From NCBI GenBank assembly GCA_008636105.1, contig VSDH01000001.1:124001-188000 (forward strand): 64,000 nt of DNA, written 5' to 3'. Under the pieces are notes generated by a model. The model was not told where the DNA came from. It searched no databases and saw only the letters and a list, made by a program, of their open reading frames with translations. The stretch is from Candidatus Scalindua sediminis (GTDB lineage Bacteria > Planctomycetota > Brocadiia > Brocadiales > Scalinduaceae). A program made the position numbers and the translations under genes. Positions 28,482 through 37,337 of the stretch are shown piece by piece; within the stretch, counting starts at the first letter, position 1, and every line of letters starts with the position of its first letter.

Positions 28482-29711
28482 ATGAACATTAATATTGAAA
28501 AAGCATGGAAGGAATTAATTACGGCCCTTGCTCTTGTCTTAGACTTGCATGAAGGTAAGAAACTTTACCATGCCTGGAGAGTTGCCGTGATCTCTACGAT
28601 GCTGGCTGATGAGATTCTGCCAGAACATAAATCTGATGTTTTTATAGCTGGTCTGCTACATGATGTTGGTGCAATGTCTCTACACGATCATATAACAAAA
28701 TACCCTTCTATGAGCGAGCAAGTTCGAAATCCTATAATACGCACACACACAATAATAGGAGCACAAGTTGTAAGTGATTTGCCAGGATTTGCAACCGCCC
28801 CTTCCCTTATCCTTGACCACCATGAACATTGGGATGGCCATGGATATCCCAGGTCTAAACAGGGTAAAGAAATTATATCAGGTGCACAACTAATCAGGGC
28901 TGCAGACACATTTGATTTCATGTTAAGAGACGGTTCTAATAATACACCTTCTGAAGTCATTAGAAAAATGGAGAGCCGAGTAGATAGAGAACTTGGAAAA
29001 CCTATATTTTCCGCAGTGAAAAAGATCATGAGTGAGGGCAGTTTTTTTCAAGATATTATTGATATTCCCAGATTAAGCTCCTTACTTTTTAAATTAAGAG
29101 ATGAAATTTCTGTAGAAGGTATTGAGGAAAAAACAGATGTTATGGGTATATCACTTTCTGTATTTAGCCAGGTAATAGATGCAAAACATGCATATACATT
29201 CGGGCACTCTAGAAGGGTTTCAAAATATGGCCTCTTAATCGCTATTGCTATGAATTTACCACACGATGAGGTAACAAAAATAAAATGGGCAGGATTGGTA
29301 CATGATATTGGCAAGGTTGCAGTTCCTTCCTCTATATTAGATAATGCTGAAGCATTATCAGCGGAGGAATACGCATTAGTAAAAAAACACTCAGGCTTTA
29401 CTCAAGAAATTCTTGAAACGGTTTCTTGTATGAAGGATCTTGCACCTATAGCCGGTGCCCATCATGAAAGATTCGATGGTAAGGGTTATCACCGCATGTT
29501 AAAGGGTAAGGAAATTCCATTGGGTGCCAGGATATTAGCAGTTGCTGATACCTTCGATTCATTAACGTCCATACGTGGATATAGAAGCGATAGAACAATC
29601 CCGAAAGCAATAGCTGAGATTAAAAAAAGCTCTCATACCCAGTTTGACCCCGACGTTGTAGAAGCAGCAGTTGCAATATTCCAAAATTTTATGACACCTG
29701 CCATAGATTGA
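28482..29711 (+). CDS. Tandem HD-GYP domain protein (predicted cyclic-dinucleotide phosphodiesterase)
   Basis: The 409-residue protein contains two HD-type domains. The first (about 20-160) has 'AGLLHDVGAM' and 'DHHEHWDGHGYP'. The second (about 230-400) has 'AGLVHDIGKVAVP', 'HHERFDGKGYH' and 'ILAVADTFDSLTS'. Both keep the metal-binding HD pair and an HHE...DG.GY motif, the signature from which HD-GYP is named. Known members hydrolyse cyclic di-GMP or related signals. There is no receiver or sensor domain, so input is unclear. A PilZ protein (a c-di-GMP receptor type) is encoded at 57.8 kb. Confidence 0.85.
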   Translation: MNINIEKAWKELITALALVLDLHEGKKLYHAWRVAVISTMLADEILPEHKSDVFIAGLLHDVGAMSLHDHITKYPSMSEQVRNPIIRTHTIIGAQVVSDLPGFATAPSLILDHHEHWDGHGYPRSKQGKEIISGAQLIRAADTFDFMLRDGSNNTPSEVIRKMESRVDRELGKPIFSAVKKIMSEGSFFQDIIDIPRLSSLLFKLRDEISVEGIEEKTDVMGISLSVFSQVIDAKHAYTFGHSRRVSKYGLLIAIAMNLPHDEVTKIKWAGLVHDIGKVAVPSSILDNAEALSAEEYALVKKHSGFTQEILETVSCMKDLAPIAGAHHERFDGKGYHRMLKGKEIPLGARILAVADTFDSLTSIRGYRSDRTIPKAIAEIKKSSHTQFDPDVVEAAVAIFQNFMTPAID

Positions 29712-29746
29712 CGTTAAGAATCATGTTGGGTACAATTTCTCAGCTT

Positions 29747-29860
29747 GACCGCCAGCCCGACCCGTCCGACCGAGTCATCCGGGCGGGCAAAGTCTTTCTG
29801 GCGGGAGCCGTTCGCCTGCCCGTTCTGGTACAGGCGGGGACGGGGGTTCTGGCGGGTGAA
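29747..29860. repeat. Dispersed GC-rich repeat
   Basis: This very GC-rich block stands between the HD-GYP gene and the rubrerythrin gene. The part at 29811-29844 is present, inverted and with a single mismatch in 34 bases, at 51901-51934 inside a Bat-operon gene. Its left half also has shorter internal arms (GGCGGG/CCCGCC types). Open frames through it have odd Pro/Arg/Gly composition and are products of the repeat. Confidence 0.75.
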
Positions 29861-29915
29861 CATGCCAAATTATTAATTATGGTTATCCATTGGCAACAAG
29901 AAGGGAGATTATGAA

Positions 29916-30401
29916 ATGGATATATACGAATTTGCAATGCAGATGGAAAAAGACGGTAGAGAATTTTACCTTGATCTGACTAAGAAAACAAGTAATTCAG
30001 GACTTAAGAATATACTGACTATGATGGCAGATGCTGAATCTAAACATTATAATGTATTTTTGAGTATGAAAAGAAATGATAAAACACAATATACTGCGGA
30101 TACAGAGATATTAACAAAAGTAAAAAATATTTTCATAAAGATGAAAGAAAAAAAAGAATTTAACGTTGATGTCTCACAAATAGAATTATATAAGGAGGCA
30201 TTGGAAATTGAGAAAAAGAACCAAAACTTTTATCTGGAAAAAGCTGATGAGGAGAAAGATAAATCTAGAAAGGAAATATTTTTAAAGATAGCAGACGAAG
30301 AAAAAAGTCATTGTGTTCTATTGGAAAATATTATCGGTTTTGTGTCACAACCAGATAATTGGCTTGAAAATCCTGAGTGGTATCACCTAGATGAGAATTA
30401 G
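29916..30401 (+). CDS. Rubrerythrin-like ferritin-fold diiron protein
   Basis: A 161-residue four-helix-bundle protein. Helix pairs carry metal-ligand motifs 'EKDGREFY' and 'ADAESKHYNVF', then 'EIEKKNQNFY' and 'ADEEKSHC', the E...ExxH pattern of rubrerythrin-family diiron domains. There is no C-terminal rubredoxin Cys4 domain, so it is an erythrin-type member. Known relatives reduce peroxide or handle iron in anaerobes. AAGGGAG lies 8 bases before the ATG. It is a single-gene unit preceded by a repeat. Confidence 0.85.
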   Translation: MDIYEFAMQMEKDGREFYLDLTKKTSNSGLKNILTMMADAESKHYNVFLSMKRNDKTQYTADTEILTKVKNIFIKMKEKKEFNVDVSQIELYKEALEIEKKNQNFYLEKADEEKDKSRKEIFLKIADEEKSHCVLLENIIGFVSQPDNWLENPEWYHLDEN

Positions 30402-30763
30402 CGTTTTCTACTATGTTATCCAAGCTAATGATTCTGCAGCTCTGGCCGTATAGAATTCCTGATCGACAACATAGCCAATTCTCAAAATATTTCAAAAGTA
30501 GGGTGGATTCCCGCCTGCCGTCGGGCAGGAAGGCAGATAGGCCAATCCACCAATAAGAATAGATAATTGTATATGAATAATGTTTCTTGCTACGGATAAA
30601 GGTGGATTCGCTCTGTGGAGTAATGTTTTCCATAGTACTGGTACACTTTGTAGCGTTGTTGCCAGATTCATCCTATAGAATTGCGATGGCTTTTTACTCC
30701 ACAGGGCTTAAACCACCCCTATACCACACCCAAATGGCACGGTTAAACAAGTTTAAACAAACC
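30402..30763. repeat. Gene-free stretch with inverted repeats
   Basis: No gene is visible. CCTGCC (30514-30519) and GGCAGG (30524-30529) form a hairpin of the dispersed GC-rich family. Separately, CTGTGGAGTA (30613-30622) is exactly inverted at 30695-30704, and the flanking GGTGGATT (from 30601) and AACCACC (about 30711-30717) extend the inversion imperfectly. A small decayed element of about 118 bases (30600-30718) is the likeliest reading. Confidence 0.55.
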
Positions 30764-33700
30764 TTACTCCTCAGGATTCCAGGCAGCCATATACTTGAGT
30801 AATTTCCATCTTCTCATTATGTCTGCCTCTGCTTGTTTCATAAGTGCTTTTGCAGCCTCTGGATTGCTTGTCCTCAATGCCTTATAGCGGTTTTCACGAT
30901 AGGCATATTCCTCAAATGGGATCGAAGGATCCTTGCTATTGATAACCAGGGGATTCTTGCCCTGGGCTTCGAGCTCCGGATTATACCGATAGAGTGGCCA
31001 GTAGCCACTTGCCACGGCTTTTTTCTGGGCTTCTATTCCCTTACTCATATCCATGCCATGTGCAATGCATGTCGAATAGGCAATTATCAGCGCAGGACCG
31101 TTGTATGCATCAGCTTCTAAGAATGCCTTAAGTGTCTGAGCCTGGTTTGCGCCAAAGGCCACCTGGGCAACGTACACATTACCGTAGGTTGACATTATCA
31201 TGCCAATATTCTTCTTGGGAGTTCTCTTTCCACCAGCCGCAAACTGGGCAACTGCCCCTAAGGGTGTTGCCTTGGACATCTGACCGCCTGTATTTGAATA
31301 GACCTCCGTATCCAGAATCAACAATTTCATATTTTCTCCTGTTGCCAGTACATGATCCACTCCCCCATAACCAATATCATAACCCCAACCATCTCCCCCA
31401 ATAGCCCATACACATTTTTTAACGACATAATCGGCAAGGGATAGCAGGTTCTTTGCTTCTGTTGAACCATTTGTAGATAATCTTCTTTTCAGTTCTTCAA
31501 CACGACCCCTTTGTTCCTCAATACCCTCTTGTGTCGATTGATCTGCATTCTTAATCGAATCGAATAAATCTTTTAGATCTGCATACGAAGAGTCTGAGGC
31601 AAGCCGGTCCATCAATTCCATTGCCTGAGCATGAAACTTATCCATTGTTTGTCTCATACCAAGACCAAACTCGGCTGTATCTTCAAATAAAGAATTTGAC
31701 CATGCAGGCCCCCTGCCATCAGCCCTTTTTGTGTAAGGGGTTGTTGGTAGATTTCCACCGTAGATAGAGCTGCAACCCGTTGCGTTAGCAATAATCAAAC
31801 GGTCACCAAACAGCTGTGTAAGTAATTTTATATAAGGCGTCTCCCCGCAACCTAAACATGCGCCATTGTACTCGAAAAGCGGTTTTACGAACTGGCTTCC
31901 CTTAACATTTGTAACCCTGAACCTCGATCTATCAGTTTCCGGAAGATCGAGAAAGAAATCATAATTCTTTGCTTCCGCCTGGCGCAAAGGTTCCTGAGGC
32001 TTCATATTTATGGCCTTAACGCCTTCAATCTTATTCCCATCAGCGTCCTTTTTCTGTCCCGGACAATTAAATACACACGAAGCGCAGCCGGTACAGTCCT
32101 CAGGGGCCACTTGTACAGTAAATTTAAGCCCTTTAAGATCTTTACCCGTAGCATCAATGGATTTAAATGTGGAAGGAGCATCCTTTAGTTGTGATGGATC
32201 ATATGCCTTTACCCTTATGGTTGCATGCGGACAAACAAACGAACACTGACCGCACTGAATACAGGCATCAGGTTCCCATATGGGTATATTAACGCCGATA
32301 TTTCGTTTCTCATATTGAGTGGTTGCAGTCGGCCATGTGCCATCGGCAGGTATAGCTGATACAGGGAGAGAATCTCCGTTGTTAGCAAGCATCTCGGCTG
32401 TTACATTCTTAACAAATTCAGGCGCATCCTTTGGCACGGGATCACGCATCCTTATCTTACTGGTAGCCTCATCAGGAATTGGCACCTCGACAATATTCTG
32501 TAATGCCTTATCTACAGCCTTATAGTTTAAATTGACTATTTCTTCACCCTTTCTCATATAGGTCTTTTTGATCTCAGTCTTTATTGATTTAACGGCGTCC
32601 TCTTTAGGAATTATCCCTGAAATAACAAAAAAGGCTGTTTGCATGATCATATTTATCCTTGCACCAAGACCAATCTCTTCAGCAAGTGAGATGGCATCAA
32701 TAATATAGAATTTCATCTTCTTAGATATAAGCTGCTCCTGTACTTCAACAGGCAACATATCCCATACCTCATCTTTATTGTGAGATGTGGTAAGAAGGAA
32801 TGTCGCACCCTCCTCTGCTTTTGAAAGCATCTCTATTTTCTCTGGAAATGAAGGATTATGACATGCAATAAAGTTTGCCTTTGTAATGAGATATGGTTTG
32901 TGTATTCTGTCCTTTCCGAAACGAAGGTGTGATACCGTAGTTGCGCCTGATTTCTTCGAATCATACACAAAATATGCCTGTGAATAATTATCCGTTTCCT
33001 TCCCGATGATTTTAATGGTGTTTTTATTTGCTCCTACAGTGCCGTCAGCTCCCAATCCATAAAACAGAGAGCGGAATTCACCTTGTTCTCCTATATCAAA
33101 AAACTCATCATATTTAAGACTGGTACCACAAACATCATCATTAATACCTATTGTGAAATGATTTTTTGGTTTGTCCTGTGAGAGATTGTCAAAAATGGCC
33201 TTTACCATTGCAGGAGTAAAATCCTTTGAACCCAGACCGTAACGCCCACCAACAATTTTTGGATAGTTCTTGAATTTAGATATACCCTCTTCCATCATCT
33301 CACCAATAGCAGTCCTGACGTCAAGATATAATGGTTCTCCAATTGCGCCGGGTTCCTTGGTACGGTCAAGAACGGCAATTGATTTTACACTTGATGGTAA
33401 ACTCTCAGCAAATGCATCTATGTAAAACGGTCTGTAAAGTCTCACAAGAACGATTCCAAGTTTTTCTCCCCTAGCATTAAGTACATTAACTGTGTTCAGC
33501 GCCACTTCAGCCGCAGAACCCATAACCACAATAATACGTTCTGCATCCGGATCGCCCAGATAATCAAATAGTTTATATTGACGGCCGATTATACCAGCAA
33601 ACTTATCCATTGCCTTCTGAACGATACCAGGAGTTGCATCATAATATTTATTAACAGTTTCTCTTCCCTGGAAATACACATCCGGGTTTTGTGATGTGCC

Positions 33701-34348
33701 ACGAATGCTTGGACGGTCAGGCGTAAGGCCTCTTTTACGATGAGCAATAATAAGGTTATCGTCTATCATTGCGCGCATATCGTCAAAACTGACTTCCTCA
33801 ATCTTTTGGACTTCATGTGATGTCCTGAAACCGTCAAAGAAATGCATGAACGGAATCCTGGATTCAAGCGTGGCCGCTTGAGAGATGAGGGCAAAATCCA
33901 TTGCCTCCTGTACGTTTTGAGAACACAACATAGCAAAGCCAGTAGAACGTGCAGCCATTACGTCCGAATGGTCTCCAAATATAGACAATCCCTGGCAAGC
34001 AAGAGAACGGGCAGTTATATGAAACACAGTTGGAGTCAGCTCACCTGCCATTTTGTACATGTTTGGAATTATTAACAAAAGACCTTGAGAAGCAGAAATG
34101 GTTGTGGCAAGAGCGCCAGTAGTAAGAGAACCATGTACTGCTCCGGCAACACCTGCCTCTGACTGCATCTCACTAACCTTTGGTATCGAACCCCATATAT
34201 TTTCCTGCCCTTTTGCGGACTTTGCATCACAAATCTCCGCAATAGGTGATGAAGGTGTTATTGGATAAATTGTGATAATTTCATTAGTAGCGTGTACTAC
34301 GTGAGCACACGCAGTACAACCATCAACTGTTACCGTCTTACGACTCAT
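30764..34348 (-). CDS. nifJ: Pyruvate:ferredoxin (flavodoxin) oxidoreductase
   Basis: At 1194 residues this is the full single-chain enzyme. Domain order: the N-terminal pyruvate-binding region with 'YPITPSSPIAE', the CoA-binding and gamma-like regions, a two-cluster ferredoxin domain ('CIQCGQCSFVCPH' near 690 and 'CTGCASCVFNCPG' near 745), and the C-terminal thiamine diphosphate domain with 'GACLGCGETPY', 'ATGCSSIYGGN', 'GGDGWGYDIGYGG' and 'LDTEVYSNTGGQ'. It interconverts pyruvate with acetyl-CoA, CO2 and reduced ferredoxin. In an autotroph it would make pyruvate from acetyl-CoA (inference). AAGGAG precedes the ATG by 7 bases. Confidence 0.97.
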   Translation of the reverse strand: MSRKTVTVDGCTACAHVVHATNEIITIYPITPSSPIAEICDAKSAKGQENIWGSIPKVSEMQSEAGVAGAVHGSLTTGALATTISASQGLLLIIPNMYKMAGELTPTVFHITARSLACQGLSIFGDHSDVMAARSTGFAMLCSQNVQEAMDFALISQAATLESRIPFMHFFDGFRTSHEVQKIEEVSFDDMRAMIDDNLIIAHRKRGLTPDRPSIRGTSQNPDVYFQGRETVNKYYDATPGIVQKAMDKFAGIIGRQYKLFDYLGDPDAERIIVVMGSAAEVALNTVNVLNARGEKLGIVLVRLYRPFYIDAFAESLPSSVKSIAVLDRTKEPGAIGEPLYLDVRTAIGEMMEEGISKFKNYPKIVGGRYGLGSKDFTPAMVKAIFDNLSQDKPKNHFTIGINDDVCGTSLKYDEFFDIGEQGEFRSLFYGLGADGTVGANKNTIKIIGKETDNYSQAYFVYDSKKSGATTVSHLRFGKDRIHKPYLITKANFIACHNPSFPEKIEMLSKAEEGATFLLTTSHNKDEVWDMLPVEVQEQLISKKMKFYIIDAISLAEEIGLGARINMIMQTAFFVISGIIPKEDAVKSIKTEIKKTYMRKGEEIVNLNYKAVDKALQNIVEVPIPDEATSKIRMRDPVPKDAPEFVKNVTAEMLANNGDSLPVSAIPADGTWPTATTQYEKRNIGVNIPIWEPDACIQCGQCSFVCPHATIRVKAYDPSQLKDAPSTFKSIDATGKDLKGLKFTVQVAPEDCTGCASCVFNCPGQKKDADGNKIEGVKAINMKPQEPLRQAEAKNYDFFLDLPETDRSRFRVTNVKGSQFVKPLFEYNGACLGCGETPYIKLLTQLFGDRLIIANATGCSSIYGGNLPTTPYTKRADGRGPAWSNSLFEDTAEFGLGMRQTMDKFHAQAMELMDRLASDSSYADLKDLFDSIKNADQSTQEGIEEQRGRVEELKRRLSTNGSTEAKNLLSLADYVVKKCVWAIGGDGWGYDIGYGGVDHVLATGENMKLLILDTEVYSNTGGQMSKATPLGAVAQFAAGGKRTPKKNIGMIMSTYGNVYVAQVAFGANQAQTLKAFLEADAYNGPALIIAYSTCIAHGMDMSKGIEAQKKAVASGYWPLYRYNPELEAQGKNPLVINSKDPSIPFEEYAYRENRYKALRTSNPEAAKALMKQAEADIMRRWKLLKYMAAWNPEE

Positions 34349-34640
34349 AAGTTTCTCCTTGAATTAACTTAATCGAAAAGCTAACTGCAATATTTCATTT
34401 GTTGTAAACAAGGTTTCATAAAATTAGAATAAATGTCTATTATGATTATTTATGCTAATTTATTTCTAATAGTGCCAAAACTTTTAATATAATGTATTTA
34501 TTAAGAAAGTAAACATAAAATTTTGATGTAAACTAAAGGACATACAACACGGGCTCAATTAGGACATATCTATAGTTACAAGAGACAAACTCCCTCATTT
34601 TAAGAGCATTTTTCAATATCTCATCGTCTACAATTTATTT

Positions 34641-34757
34641 CAGGAAATATATTTTATTAACGTACCTTTCAGAATATCTAATAGGTTACCTATTGACTTA
34701 ATTATTCTGGCAATTTATGATGTTGAAATAATAAGGAATATCTTTATTTATAGTTAG
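34641..34757 (+). repeat. Promoter-bearing repeat, copy 1
   Basis: About 117 bases are alignable with 35740-35856. Shared blocks include CAGGAA at the left end, the 14-base CAGAATATCTAATA (34670-34683), TACCTATTGACTT, and a similar AT-rich right part ending TATAGTT. Both copies end just before a gene start, so one gene's control region was duplicated, or a mobile promoter was inserted twice. Confidence 0.6.
34693..34721 (+). promoter_or_regulatory. Promoter of the SDR gene
   Basis: TTGACT (34693-34698) and TATGAT (34716-34721) are 17 bases apart, close to the ideal sigma-70 arrangement. The shared CAGAATATCTAATA block lies just upstream and could bind an activator or repressor. The predicted start is near 34728. 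Confidence 0.7.
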
Positions 34758-34766
34758 TTGTAAAAA

Positions 34767-35708
34767 ATGCATACGAAAGATCTTCACGCTGTGACAGGTG
34801 CATTTGGATACTCGGGTAAATATATTGCACAAAGATTATTAGACAAAGGACTTCCGGTCATTACCTTGACCAACTCAATACATCGAGAGAATCCTTTTGG
34901 CGGAAAGATCAAAGCGTATCCTTTCAATTTCAACGCTCCGGAAAAACTAGTTCAAACCTTAAGCAACGTAGCCGTTCTTTACAACACCTACTGGATTAGA
35001 TTTAATTACAAACTGTTTGCCCATGCAGATGCCGTCAAAAATACCATAACTCTGTTCGATGCTGCAAAGACGGCGGGAGTAAAGCGATTAATTCACATCA
35101 GCATTACTAATCCATCTGAAGATTCACATCTTGAATACTTCAGTGGTAAAGCAAAATTGGAAAAATATCTACAAGAATCAGGCATATCATACGCTATACT
35201 GCGACCAACTGTTCTGTTTGGAAAAGAAGATATTCTCATCAATAACATCGCATGGATACTACGTAAATTACCAGCATTTGCAGTGTTTGGAGATGGTCAA
35301 TACAAACTTCAGCCGATTTATGTTGATGACCTTGCCAAGATTGCAGTTGAGCAAGGAGAAAAAACCAAAAACGTTGTTATCAATGCAATTGGCCCCGAGA
35401 CATTTACATATAAAAAACTGGTTGAAGCCATCGGGGAAAGAATCGGGATAAAACGTCCTATCCTTACAATGAGTCCAACATTAGGCTATATTATGGGTAT
35501 GATTATTGGAAAATTGGTAGGTGATATCATGATTACTCGAGAAGAAATTGAAGGACTCATGGAAGACCTGCTTTACGTGAACGCAACACCAACAGGAACT
35601 ACAAGACTAACAGACTGGATAAAGGAACATTCTAATACTCTTGGAAGAAAATACACAAGCGAATTAGCAAGAAGAATAGATAGAAAATCAGCATATAAAA
35701 GCAACTAA
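34767..35708 (+). CDS. NAD(P)-binding SDR/NmrA-like protein (NDUFA9-type)
   Basis: A 313-residue Rossmann-fold protein beginning 'VTGAFGYSGKYIAQRLL', the GxxGxxG motif of atypical or extended SDR proteins. 'RLIHISITNPSEDS', 'YFSGKAKLEKYLQESGISYAILRP' and 'LQPIYVDDLAKIAVE' match the NmrA/complex I NDUFA9-like group, in which the classical catalytic Tyr is often not used. The role is unclear: quinone or lipid-linked sugar metabolism, or a redox sensor. It stands alone with its own strong promoter. The ATG is 39 bases from the predicted transcript start. Confidence 0.75.
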   Translation: MHTKDLHAVTGAFGYSGKYIAQRLLDKGLPVITLTNSIHRENPFGGKIKAYPFNFNAPEKLVQTLSNVAVLYNTYWIRFNYKLFAHADAVKNTITLFDAAKTAGVKRLIHISITNPSEDSHLEYFSGKAKLEKYLQESGISYAILRPTVLFGKEDILINNIAWILRKLPAFAVFGDGQYKLQPIYVDDLAKIAVEQGEKTKNVVINAIGPETFTYKKLVEAIGERIGIKRPILTMSPTLGYIMGMIIGKLVGDIMITREEIEGLMEDLLYVNATPTGTTRLTDWIKEHSNTLGRKYTSELARRIDRKSAYKSN

Positions 35709-35739
35709 CAACGCACTCCACCTGAACCAAATTTTGTTT

Positions 35740-35856
35740 CAGGAATAATATTTTAATTTGTACTTTTCCAGAATATCTAATAAGCTACCTATTGACTTGA
35801 TCATGGAACCATCTTATTATTTTAAACAATAATAATATCTTATACTTATAGTTTGC
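35740..35856 (+). repeat. Promoter-bearing repeat, copy 2
   Basis: This is the second copy of the block at 34641-34757, diverged in the spacer but with the CAGAATATCTAATA element (35769-35782) and the TTGACT box kept. It ends 6 bases before the rhodanese start codon. Confidence 0.6.
35792..35820 (+). promoter_or_regulatory. Promoter of the rhodanese gene
   Basis: TTGACT (35792-35797) and TATTAT (35815-35820) have the same 17-base spacing as the SDR promoter. The start is predicted near 35827, about 36 bases before the ATG. Confidence 0.7.
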
Positions 35857-35862
35857 CGGCGC

Positions 35863-36276
35863 ATGAATTCGCTACTAATTCTGGCTCTTAGTGTTTTGTT
35901 TGCAATAGTGATAGTGTGGATATATCGCACAAAAAGACGCACATCGACAATGTCACAGAATGAATTGATGGCTCGGACGAAATCGGAAACTAATATGTTT
36001 ATTCTGGATGTTCGTAGTCCCAGGGAGTATAGTTCAGGCCACATACCGGGGGCCGCTAACATAAATCACACTGAATTGTCCAATCATCTCGAGAAACTCC
36101 GAGAATACGAAGACAAGGACGTAGTCGTCTACTGTGAACGAGGGGTTCGGGCACAAATGGCACAAAAGATTCTCAAGACAGCCGGTTTTTCCAACGTGTA
36201 CCATCTCAAAGGTGATATGACCAATTGGCGCAGAAGAAGGCTGCCAACAGAAACAGGGGATAGGGAGGCGAGTTAG
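35863..36276 (+). CDS. Membrane-anchored rhodanese-domain protein
   Basis: A 137-residue protein with one N-terminal membrane helix (about 2-20) and a single rhodanese domain: 'FILDVRSPREYSSGHIPGAANI', then the active-site loop 'VVVYCERGVRAQMA' with the catalytic Cys. Such domains carry sulfane sulfur. The loop 'CERGVR' fits the single-domain PspE/GlpE type. Anchoring points to the cell envelope. It shares a duplicated promoter with the SDR gene 1.1 kb upstream and is convergent with rtcA. Confidence 0.88.
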   Translation: MNSLLILALSVLFAIVIVWIYRTKRRTSTMSQNELMARTKSETNMFILDVRSPREYSSGHIPGAANINHTELSNHLEKLREYEDKDVVVYCERGVRAQMAQKILKTAGFSNVYHLKGDMTNWRRRRLPTETGDREAS

Positions 36277-36291
36277 CATAAATGGAAGATA

Positions 36292-37320
36292 TTAGCCCGA
36301 GCTAATTATCACATCTCCCTCCCCGCCAGGATTACCTTTGATCTGTATCTTTGTGTTTGAAAATAATTTTATGACCTCTGTATTGGTTAAGAGATGCTGC
36401 GTAATCTTTGGTGTGGTAAATCTGGATGTATCGGTTGCTAAGGAAAGTGGCAGGATGATTTGATCTGCTAAATGTTCGTCTATTACGCCTTTTGTCTCTA
36501 GAAAATGCCTTAATCCTTCACTTGCCTCATCAGCTACTTTTTCTGCCCTTTTACCAATTGCGCCCAGACCAAAGTAACAGCATTGGGAATTTTCAAACTC
36601 ACACATAAGCAGTAACATCGTACCTCTAGCAAAGGCTGGCATGGTAATAACTTCAATCTCCGGGCTGATGTTTATCTCAGACATACACTCCATCACTTGC
36701 TTCTTTTGACGCTCGGCTATACTCAAATCAAGGTTTCCAACGGCGGAAATACCTCTTACCTTCCGTAATCTTCCCCTTTCCAATAGTACCAGCGGGTAAA
36801 CCTTTTTGATATGTTTTATGGATACCTTTATCTCTCCCCCACCTTTTGGATAAAAGCCCGCACGGACCATCTCAAGCCCTGTATCAAAACCAATCTTTTT
36901 TAGATAGAAGAGCCATTGTTCTTTGAGGTAATGAAAACATGGACTGAATGGGACGTGCGTGCCACCCCTGATTGTTACTGAGGAAGGCCCTTTTGCAAGA
37001 GACAAAGGCAGAAAGATTGTTTGTAGTACCAGAGAGACGGAACCTGCAGTGCCTATTTCAAAACAGTAGTCCCCATCTTTAATCTCTCCGGGATAAAATT
37101 TAAGAGATGATGAACCTATTTCGGCTCCACTTATCTTCGCATCACATATCCTGGCCATTGCCTGAACACATTGTAAATGTTGCGGGGCAAGTCCCGGTTT
37201 CTTTCTACCTGCCCTGATATTAAACATTTCGAAAGGTTTGTTTTCTACTGCCGAAAGAGTTAAAGCCGTCCTTAGTATCTGACCTCCACCTTCACCAAGT
37301 GAACCATCTATTTTGATCAT
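36292..37320 (-). CDS. rtcA: RNA 3'-terminal phosphate cyclase
   Basis: A 342-residue protein with RtcA features: 'IDGSLGEGGGQILRTALTLSA' at the N-terminus, 'AGRKKPGLAPQHL', 'GTAGSVSLVLQT', 'RGGTHVPFSP', 'FYPKGGGEI' and a C-terminal His in 'VIDEHLADQIILPL' at the expected adenylation-site region. It converts RNA 3'-phosphates to 2',3'-cyclic phosphates using ATP. The usual partner genes rtcB and rtcR are absent. It lies 17 bases downstream of the integron integrase on the same strand, an unusual neighbour. Confidence 0.93.
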   Translation of the reverse strand: MIKIDGSLGEGGGQILRTALTLSAVENKPFEMFNIRAGRKKPGLAPQHLQCVQAMARICDAKISGAEIGSSSLKFYPGEIKDGDYCFEIGTAGSVSLVLQTIFLPLSLAKGPSSVTIRGGTHVPFSPCFHYLKEQWLFYLKKIGFDTGLEMVRAGFYPKGGGEIKVSIKHIKKVYPLVLLERGRLRKVRGISAVGNLDLSIAERQKKQVMECMSEINISPEIEVITMPAFARGTMLLLMCEFENSQCCYFGLGAIGKRAEKVADEASEGLRHFLETKGVIDEHLADQIILPLSLATDTSRFTTPKITQHLLTNTEVIKLFSNTKIQIKGNPGGEGDVIISSG

Positions 37321-37337
37321 TTTCTTTTTAGGAATAA

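Larger units (their letters stand above)
34349..34766. other. Divergent intergenic region between nifJ and the SDR gene
   Basis: This 418-base AT-rich region has no gene. Its right third (34641-34757) is a promoter block that recurs in diverged form at 35740-35856. No clear promoter could be assigned to nifJ. Confidence 0.6.

Noticed and set aside
29708-29937. Two small frames (both strands) through the GC-rich repeat
   Set aside because: Their Pro/Arg/Gly/Ala-rich composition comes from the repeat, and the plus frame conflicts with the rubrerythrin ribosome binding site.
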